DNA of 64,000 nt from Dehalococcoidia bacterium (lineage in GTDB: Bacteria > Chloroflexota > Dehalococcoidia > SM23-28-2 > RBG-16-64-32). The translations under genes and the position numbers were made by a program. Of the stretch, positions 58,868-64,000 are shown piece by piece (within the stretch, counting starts at the first letter, position 1; every line of letters starts with the position of its first letter). The stretch spans positions 1-64,000 of the forward strand of contig JAUSFE010000125.1 of assembly GCA_030649945.1 (NCBI GenBank), given 5' to 3'. The notes beneath the pieces were generated by a model. That model was not told where the DNA came from and made no database searches. It saw only the letters and a list, made by a program, of their open reading frames with translations.

Positions 58868-58922
58868 GGACAGTGGGGAGTGAGTAGTGAGTAGTGGATG
58901 CCACCCCCCTTCAGGGTGTGGC
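58868..58922. repeat. Microsatellite plus TTCA-loop palindrome before ribD
   Basis: GTGGACAGTGGGGAGTGAGT and AGTGAGTAGTGG (58868-58898) are degenerate reverse-strand units of the nuoL microsatellite. GCCACCCCCC, loop TTCA, GGGTGTGGC (58900-58922) is the third copy of the GCCACACCC-type palindrome. Confidence 0.6.
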
Positions 58923-58971
58923 GGTGCTGGGTCGGCCCAGCGAGGTTATCCCGCGAGCGGCGGTGCGGGTG

Positions 58972-58977
58972 TAGGAT
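58972..58977 (+). promoter_or_regulatory. -10 box of the first hydrolase-cyclase gene, leaderless layout
   Basis: TAGGAT (58972-58977) stands 9 bases before ATG 58987 with no ribosome site between. Confidence 0.4.
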
Positions 58978-58986
58978 ATTCCCGTC

Positions 58987-60294
58987 ATGGAGCCGCGCAT
59001 CCAGTACACGAAGACGAGCGACGGGGTGAACATCGCGTACGCCGTGTTTGGCGAAGGCCAACCACTCGTCTATCCGTCGAACGTATGGGGTGACATCCAT
59101 TGGTATCTGCACAACGAAGCCACGCGCAGGGAGATGAACCGTCTCGCCGCGTCAGGTTGGCGAATTGCGAGGTATGACGGTCGCGGCATGGGCTCCTCCG
59201 ACCGCGACGTGAGCGACTTCTGCCTGGAGGCCAGGCTGCGCGATCTAGAAACCGTGATCGACGTCGCGGGACTTGAGCGCTTCGTGCTCTGCGGCTACGG
59301 CCAAGGAGGACCGGTGGCAATCGCTTATGCCGTCCGTTGTCCCGACCGCGTGTCTCATCTCGTCCTCGTCAATTCGTTCGCTCAAGGGTCCGCCTACTAC
59401 CAGACAGTGCCAACGATGCGCGCGCTGGCCGGAATGCGGGCGATGGCCGAGGATCAATGGGAATTCTTCACGCTAACGGTTGCGACGGCCGCCGTCGGTT
59501 TTGCCGACGGTATTCTCGCCAGGAAAACAGCAGAGTTGTTTCGCAGCGCGATGTCGGCAAAGAGCTTCCTCTCCTTCGTTGACGCGGCGGAGAAGGTAGA
59601 TGTGCTCAACCTGCTTCCTGAAGTAACAACGCCTACGCTGGTGGTGCTAGATAGGTCCAGTTTCGTCACAGGGGACTTGTCCCGAGACCTCGCCACACGC
59701 ATTCCCGGTGCCCGGCTCGTAGCAACTGACGACTACCCTCAGGAATTGCACTCGTTCGTCCGCGGCCAAACGCTAGCGCCCGGCGAGCTCGTGGGCGCCC
59801 CGTCCGGCACCGCGATCATCCTCTTCGCCGATATCGTCGACTCCACCGCCCTCACCGAGCGCCTGGGCGACACTGCGTTCCGGGGGAAGGCGCGCGAGCT
59901 GGACACCGCGCTGCGGACGATCATCCGCGAGAACAGCGGCACGCCAATCGAAGGCAAACTGCTGGGCGACGGCGTGCTGGCGGTGTTTACGTCGGCGAGG
60001 CAGGCGATTGAGGCGGCGCTGCGCTGCGGGAAGGCAGGAGACGAGGCCGGGCTCCCACTCCACCTCGGCATCCACGCCGGCGACGTCATCCGCGAGGAGA
60101 ACAACGTCTACGGCGGCGCGGTGAACATCGCCTCGCGCATCTCGGGCCTCTCGGCGCCGGGCGAGGTGCTGGTGTCGGAGACGGTGCGGAGCCTCGCGCG
60201 CACGTCGGCGGGCGTGCGGTTCGAAGACCGGGGAGAGCACGAGTTGAAGGGCGTCGCCGACCCGCAGCGGGTGTTCGCGGTGAGGCAGGCGTGA
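58987..60294 (+). CDS. Hydrolase-like/class III nucleotide cyclase fusion 1
   Basis: 435 residues. Residues 1 to about 260 are an alpha/beta-hydrolase fold (ARYDGRGMGSSDRDVSDF, FVLCGYGQGGPVAIAYAVRCPDRV), but the nucleophile elbow reads GYGQG with Gly105 where Ser is expected. Residues about 272-435 are a class III cyclase domain: AIILFADIVDSTALTERLGD (first metal Asp), GKLLGDGVLAVF (Lys and second metal Asp), YGGAVNIASRI (Asn, Arg), then LARTSAGVRFEDRGEHELKGV. Likely a cytoplasmic cAMP/cGMP-forming sensor in which a dead hydrolase binds a ligand. First of three genes joined by TGATG overlaps. Confidence 0.85.
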   Translation: MEPRIQYTKTSDGVNIAYAVFGEGQPLVYPSNVWGDIHWYLHNEATRREMNRLAASGWRIARYDGRGMGSSDRDVSDFCLEARLRDLETVIDVAGLERFVLCGYGQGGPVAIAYAVRCPDRVSHLVLVNSFAQGSAYYQTVPTMRALAGMRAMAEDQWEFFTLTVATAAVGFADGILARKTAELFRSAMSAKSFLSFVDAAEKVDVLNLLPEVTTPTLVVLDRSSFVTGDLSRDLATRIPGARLVATDDYPQELHSFVRGQTLAPGELVGAPSGTAIILFADIVDSTALTERLGDTAFRGKARELDTALRTIIRENSGTPIEGKLLGDGVLAVFTSARQAIEAALRCGKAGDEAGLPLHLGIHAGDVIREENNVYGGAVNIASRISGLSAPGEVLVSETVRSLARTSAGVRFEDRGEHELKGVADPQRVFAVRQA

Positions 60295-61607
60295 TGGAAC
60301 CGCAGATCCGCTTTTGCACCAGCGCCGACGGCACACGCATCGCCTATGCCGTGCTGGGCGAAGGGCCCGCCACTCCCGTCATCTGCGTAAACAGCTGGGC
60401 CTGGACAATTGAGGCGATAATGACTCAGCCGGCGGAGCGGGCGCGTCTAGCGGACCTGGCGGAACGGCACCAGGTCGTCACCTTCGACAATCGTGGAACC
60501 GGTGCTTCGGAGCGGGAGCCCTCAGAACTCTCGCTGGAGTCACGTGTGGCCGACCTGGGGGCCGTAGCAGACCGGCTGGGATGGCCGCGATTCCACCTCG
60601 TTGGATACGGCGACGGTGGTGCGACTGCGGCCGCCTATACTGCTCGGAACCCCGAGCGAGTCGCTCGCCTCGTGCTTTTTTCGCCGTGCGCGAGGGGCGA
60701 CAGTAACTCTGAGCGAATGACTCAACTCATCCACGAGAACTGGTCCTGGGCGCGCAGAATGATCGCTTCACTTATGTTTCCTAACGGTCCCGCCGAAATG
60801 CAACGCTGGACCTCCTCGACGCTTCGTCAATCGATGAGTCCCAACTTGGCGGCCAGGGCTTTAGAGCTCAACGCCACGCTCGATATCGCCGATCTACTGC
60901 CGCGAGTGCAAGCGCCCACACTCGTACTCAACTTTCGCGACGGACCCGGCATGCCCGAGGGGCGAGAGGTGGCCGCGCTGATCCCGGATGCGCGCTTCCA
61001 TGTACTCCCAGGGGAGTACGCGTCAGTGTTCGCAGGCGCCGACGAGCTCATACGAGCAATCAGAGAATTCCTCGATGAGGGCACTGAAGCGAGAGGGCCG
61101 GATATCCCCTCCGGCACCGCCGTCATCCTCTTCGCCGACATCGTCGACTCCACCGCGCTCACCGAGCGCCTCGGCGACACTGCCTTCCGCGAGAAGGCCC
61201 GCGAACTCGACGGGGCGCTGCGCACCGTCATCCGCGAGAACGGCGGCACCCCCATCGACGGCAAGCTCCTCGGCGACGGCGTGCTGGCCGTCTTCACCTC
61301 CGCCCGCCAGGCGATCGAAGCCGCGCTGCGCTGCGGGAAGGCGGGCGGCAACGCCGGGCTGCCGCTGCACCTCGGCCTCCACGCCGGCGATGTCATCCGC
61401 GAGGAGAACAACGTCTATGGCGGCGCGGTGAACATCGCGTCGCGCATCTCGGGGCTCTCGGCGCCGGGCGAGGTGCTGGTGTCGGAGACGGTGCGGAGCC
61501 TCGCGCGCACGTCGGCGGGGGTGCGCTTCGAGGACCGCGGCGAGCAGGCGCTGAAGGGCGTGGGGGAGCCGCTGCGGGTGTGGGCGGTGGTCGAGGGTGG
61601 GGTGTGA
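60294..61607 (+). CDS. Hydrolase-like/class III nucleotide cyclase fusion 2
   Basis: 437 residues from ATG 60294, whose A is the last base of the preceding TGA. Same architecture as gene 1. The hydrolase half is strongly diverged (VVTFDNRGTGASEREPSELS, FHLVGYGDGGATAAAYTARNPERV), with GYGDG and Gly106 in place of the nucleophile. The cyclase half (about 278-437) is nearly identical to gene 1 in DNA and protein, including FADIVDSTALTERLGDTAF and KLLGDGVLAVF. It probably answers a different ligand through the same output domain. Confidence 0.85.
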   Translation: MEPQIRFCTSADGTRIAYAVLGEGPATPVICVNSWAWTIEAIMTQPAERARLADLAERHQVVTFDNRGTGASEREPSELSLESRVADLGAVADRLGWPRFHLVGYGDGGATAAAYTARNPERVARLVLFSPCARGDSNSERMTQLIHENWSWARRMIASLMFPNGPAEMQRWTSSTLRQSMSPNLAARALELNATLDIADLLPRVQAPTLVLNFRDGPGMPEGREVAALIPDARFHVLPGEYASVFAGADELIRAIREFLDEGTEARGPDIPSGTAVILFADIVDSTALTERLGDTAFREKARELDGALRTVIRENGGTPIDGKLLGDGVLAVFTSARQAIEAALRCGKAGGNAGLPLHLGLHAGDVIREENNVYGGAVNIASRISGLSAPGEVLVSETVRSLARTSAGVRFEDRGEQALKGVGEPLRVWAVVEGGV

Positions 61608-62935
61608 TGGAGCCGCGCATCCAGTACGCGAAGACGACCGATGGGGTGAGTATTGCCTTCTGGACGCTGGGAGAGGGCGGCACGCCGCTGGTGATGACGT
61701 CGCCGCTGTCCTTCAGCAACATCTCTCTCGAGTGGCGGATCCCGGAGCTCCGAGCCTGGTACGAGCGTCTAGCCGGCGGCGGGATGGTGGTTCGATTCGA
61801 CTGGAGAAACATGGGGATGTCGGAGCGAGGTGTGGTCGTTCGGGCTGATATCGAACAACGCGCCTCCGATTTCGAATCGGTGGTCGAGGAGCTCGGCCTT
61901 GAAACCTTCAACCTTCTCGCGTTCGGTGGACCCGGACTGCTCACCTTCCCCTACCTGGCTCACCACCCAGACCACGTCTCGCGACTTGTGCTGTGGTCGA
62001 CACTGATACGCGGATGGGTCGATAGCCCGGCGCTTTTATCCCTTGCTCAGACGGACTGGGACCTCGTGGTGGAGACTTTCGCGCACACTCAGATAGGCTG
62101 GGGAGTGGGAGGCGAGGCGCACGAGTGGGCGGAGTTCATTCGGGCAAGCATCACCCAGTCCGACTTCGTTCGCCTCTTTGAAGTGGTGCTGGAGATGGAC
62201 GCCTCGCCATACTTGGAGCGCGTCGGAGCAAAGACTCTAGTGCTTTACCAGCCGCCCAGAACACTCTTCGAGGTCAACGCGCGCGAGCTGGCGACGCGAA
62301 TTCCTGACGCTGAGATCGTCCGCCTGAACGAAGGGCCATTCGCCTCCTACCTGCACGAAGAGGGGAAACGGGTCACGGAGGAGTTCCTGGGGATCGCACC
62401 CGAGACTGCGCAGGCGGCGGAGACAATCCTTGCGCAGGGCATGCTGGCCGTCCTCTTCGCCGACATCGCGGACTCCACCGCGCTCACCGAGCGCCTCGGC
62501 GACGCCGCGTTCCGCGCCAAGGCCCGCGACCTCGACGGCGCGCTGCGGGCGGCGATCCGCGAGAACGCTGGCACGCCCATCGAGGGCAAGCTCCTGGGCG
62601 ACGGCGTGCTGGCGGTGTTCACGAGCGCGCGGCAGGCCATCGAGGCGGCGCTCGCCTGCGGCCGGGCAGGAGACGAGGCCGGCCTCCCCCTACATCTCGG
62701 CCTCCACGCCGGCGACGTGATCCGCGAGGAGAACAACGTTTACGGCGGCGCCGTCAACATCGCCTCGCGCATCAGCGGGCTGTCGGCGCCGGGCGAGGTG
62801 CTGGTGTCGGAGACGGTGCGCTCGCTCGCGCGCACGTCGGCCGGCGTGCGGTTCGAGGACAGGGGAGAGCAGTCGCTGAAGGGCATTGGTGAGCTGGTTC
62901 GGATGTGGATGGTGCGGGAGGGGGAGGCGCCGTGA
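61607..62935 (+). CDS. Hydrolase-like/class III nucleotide cyclase fusion 3
   Basis: 442 residues from ATG 61607, again overlapping the previous stop. The hydrolase half (MVVRFDWRNMGMSERGVVVRAD, FNLLAFGGPGLLTFPYLAHHPDHV) has AFGGPG at the elbow with Gly107, so the nucleophile is missing in all three proteins. The cyclase half (about 280-442) has FADIADSTALTERLGDAAF, GKLLGDGVLAVF and YGGAVNIASRI, almost as in genes 1 and 2. Last gene of the trio. Confidence 0.85.
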   Translation: MEPRIQYAKTTDGVSIAFWTLGEGGTPLVMTSPLSFSNISLEWRIPELRAWYERLAGGGMVVRFDWRNMGMSERGVVVRADIEQRASDFESVVEELGLETFNLLAFGGPGLLTFPYLAHHPDHVSRLVLWSTLIRGWVDSPALLSLAQTDWDLVVETFAHTQIGWGVGGEAHEWAEFIRASITQSDFVRLFEVVLEMDASPYLERVGAKTLVLYQPPRTLFEVNARELATRIPDAEIVRLNEGPFASYLHEEGKRVTEEFLGIAPETAQAAETILAQGMLAVLFADIADSTALTERLGDAAFRAKARDLDGALRAAIRENAGTPIEGKLLGDGVLAVFTSARQAIEAALACGRAGDEAGLPLHLGLHAGDVIREENNVYGGAVNIASRISGLSAPGEVLVSETVRSLARTSAGVRFEDRGEQSLKGIGELVRMWMVREGEAP

Positions 62936-62937
62936 CT

Positions 62938-62970
62938 CCGCTCGTCCTACGAGAACCTCAGGACGAGCGG
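62938..62970. repeat. CCGCTCG-type palindrome, copy 3, with compensating stem change
   Basis: CCGCTCGTCCT (62938-62948), loop ACGAGAACCTC, AGGACGAGCGG (62960-62970). Compared with 19436, both arms changed together (GCCCT/AGGGC to GTCCT/AGGAC), keeping the stem perfect. It directly follows the last cyclase gene. Confidence 0.75.
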
Positions 62971-63100
62971 GAAGAGGCGCTGGCAGAGGTGCTTCGCCAG
63001 GCCCAGGGCAATCTCATGGTTATCGGTGCCTTCGCATATGCGGTACCCTAGGCATCGCGGGATGAGAGATGCGGGACATAGCTGAGAAGGTGGTAGAGCC

Positions 63101-63946
63101 ATGAAAGACTTCAAAGGCAAGGTGGCAGTGGTTACGGGCGCGGCCAGCGGCATTGGCCGGGGGATGGCGGAGCGGTTTGCGCGCGAGGGGATGAAGGTGG
63201 TGCTGGCGGATGTGGAGGAGGCGGCGCTGGCGCAGGCGGAAACGGCCATGCGCGCGGCCGGCGCTACGGTGCTGGCGGTGCGCACGGACGTATCGCAGGC
63301 GGCGGAGGTGGAGGCGCTGGCGCGGCGGGCAGTGCAGGAGTTCGGCGCGGTGGACATTGTCTGCAACAACGCCGGCGTCGTGCCGCGGGGCGGGCCTTTG
63401 TGGGAGACGCCACTCCAGGACTGGCAGTGGACCATCGGCGTCAACCTCTGGGGGGTGATCCATGGGGTGCACACGTTCGTGCCGCTCATGCTGCGCCAGG
63501 GCACGGAAGCTCACGTTGTCAACACAGCTTCGCTGGCCGGGCTGATCACGGGGCCGTTCCTTGGCATCTACGCGGTCACGAAGCACGCCGTCGTCGCCCT
63601 GTCGGAGTCCCTTTACCAGGAGCTCGCGCTGGCCGGATCGAAGGTCCACGTGTCGGTGCTCTGTCCGGCCTGGGTGAACACCCGGCTCATGGACGCGGGC
63701 CGCAACCGGCCGCCCAACTACCGGACGGAGGATGGAGGTGAGCCGGGGCAAGACCCCATAACGCAGGCCGTGCGCGGGCTGCTGGCGACGGGGCTTTCGC
63801 CGGAGACGATAGCGGAGCACGTGGTGAACGCCATCCGGGAGGAGAAGCTCTACATCCTCACGCACCCGGAGTTCAAGGACGGGATCAAGGCCCGCATGGA
63901 CAACATCCTGGCGGGGACGAACCCGGTCGCCCAGTCCATCTTCTGA
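63101..63946 (+). CDS. Short-chain dehydrogenase/reductase
   Basis: 281 residues. KVAVVTGAASGIGRGMAERFAREGMKVVLADVEE binds the cofactor, VCNNAGVVPRGG is the NNAG motif, the Ser is in VNTASLAGLITG and YAVTKHAVVALSESLYQEL supplies Tyr-Lys. A C-terminal extension (about 200-281, SPETIAEHVVNAIREEKLYILTHPEFKDGI) is typical of the larger classical SDRs. Substrate unknown. The next gene starts 11 bases after its stop. Confidence 0.88.
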   Translation: MKDFKGKVAVVTGAASGIGRGMAERFAREGMKVVLADVEEAALAQAETAMRAAGATVLAVRTDVSQAAEVEALARRAVQEFGAVDIVCNNAGVVPRGGPLWETPLQDWQWTIGVNLWGVIHGVHTFVPLMLRQGTEAHVVNTASLAGLITGPFLGIYAVTKHAVVALSESLYQELALAGSKVHVSVLCPAWVNTRLMDAGRNRPPNYRTEDGGEPGQDPITQAVRGLLATGLSPETIAEHVVNAIREEKLYILTHPEFKDGIKARMDNILAGTNPVAQSIF

Positions 63947-63956
63947 GGAGGCAGCA

Positions 63957-64000
63957 TGGCGCCGCCGAACAACCGGCTGCTCATCAAGGGGGCGACGTTC
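63957..64000 (+). CDS. Start of a gene cut by the window edge
   Basis: ATG 63957 is preceded by GAGGAGG, a strong ribosome site, and the frame stays open to the end (MAPPNNRLLIKGATF). Too short to identify. It is probably cotranscribed with the SDR before it. Confidence 0.5.

Noticed and set aside
58851..58986. FMN riboswitch before ribD
   Set aside because: The -10 box is 9 bases from the start codon; the upstream sequence is microsatellite and palindrome.
1..64000. tRNA, rRNA, integrase, transposase or phage genes
   Set aside because: None seen on either strand by reading for conserved arms and motifs; a covariance-model scan could not be run.

Overview
The window is GC-rich bacterial chromosome with few gaps between genes. 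Its content suggests an uncultured member of the Chloroflexota, close to Dehalococcoidia. That is an inference from gene content, not from a phylogenetic marker: CSLREA/beta-helix surface proteins, an 11-subunit complex I, several CaiB/BaiF CoA transferases and short-chain dehydrogenases, and hydrolase-cyclase fusions. There is no rRNA, tRNA, CRISPR array, transposase or phage gene that I can see.

Layout. 1-7943: four tandem exported beta-helix proteins, three with a CSLREA domain, Pro/Thr linker and dockerin-like C-terminus, the fourth with dockerin-like repeats and a BP74-like end. 8018-11407 (+): a short-chain dehydrogenase and two family III CoA transferases. 11492-16712 (-): a ferritin-like/VIT iron transporter, two SDRs with a crotonase in one tight operon, a degenerate SDR, a small zinc-binding protein and a DinB-like protein. 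16939-23410 (-): a class V aminotransferase, a DUF4145 gene of lower GC, and the glycine cleavage genes gcvT-H-PA-PB. 23516-27264: an MBL-fold hydrolase (-) and valS (+). 27480-38916 (+): nuoA-B-C-D-H-I-J-K-L-M-N without nuoEFG. 38978-42880 (+): a lone HicB-like protein, two more dockerin-bearing exported proteins and a methyltransferase. 42915-48595 (-): a nitrogen-assimilation block (two glutamine synthetases, PII, AmtB, an orphan OmpR-type regulator). 48850-58850: lipA, a cyclophilin lipoprotein, murI, a serine hydrolase, an acyl-CoA dehydrogenase, ribH, a haloalkane dehalogenase, and a ribD-phosphorylase-CoA-binding operon. 58987-62935 (+): three tandem hydrolase-like/cyclase fusions. 63101-64000: an SDR and a truncated gene start.

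How the genes fit together. LipA supplies the lipoyl group for GcvH, and the aminotransferase next to gcv may make glycine from glyoxylate. The glutamine synthetase, PII and AmtB genes look like one regulon: repeated GTTAC boxes at 11-bp period lie upstream of glnA and amtB, and a GlnR-like regulator is encoded beside them. The CoA transferases, crotonase, SDRs and acyl-CoA dehydrogenase point to degradation of acyl-CoA compounds, and the dehalogenase could feed alcohols into it.

The most interesting signals are: a 3 x 93 bp in-frame tandem repeat wedged between nuoA and nuoB; a triple Lys/Ala-rich repeat fused to NuoC; three cyclases whose hydrolase domains have all lost the nucleophilic serine while their cyclase halves stay almost identical in DNA; the GTTAC box regulon; palindrome families with conserved loops and changing stems, one copy translated inside gcvPB; and many start codons only 6-9 bases after a -10 box, which suggests widespread leaderless translation.
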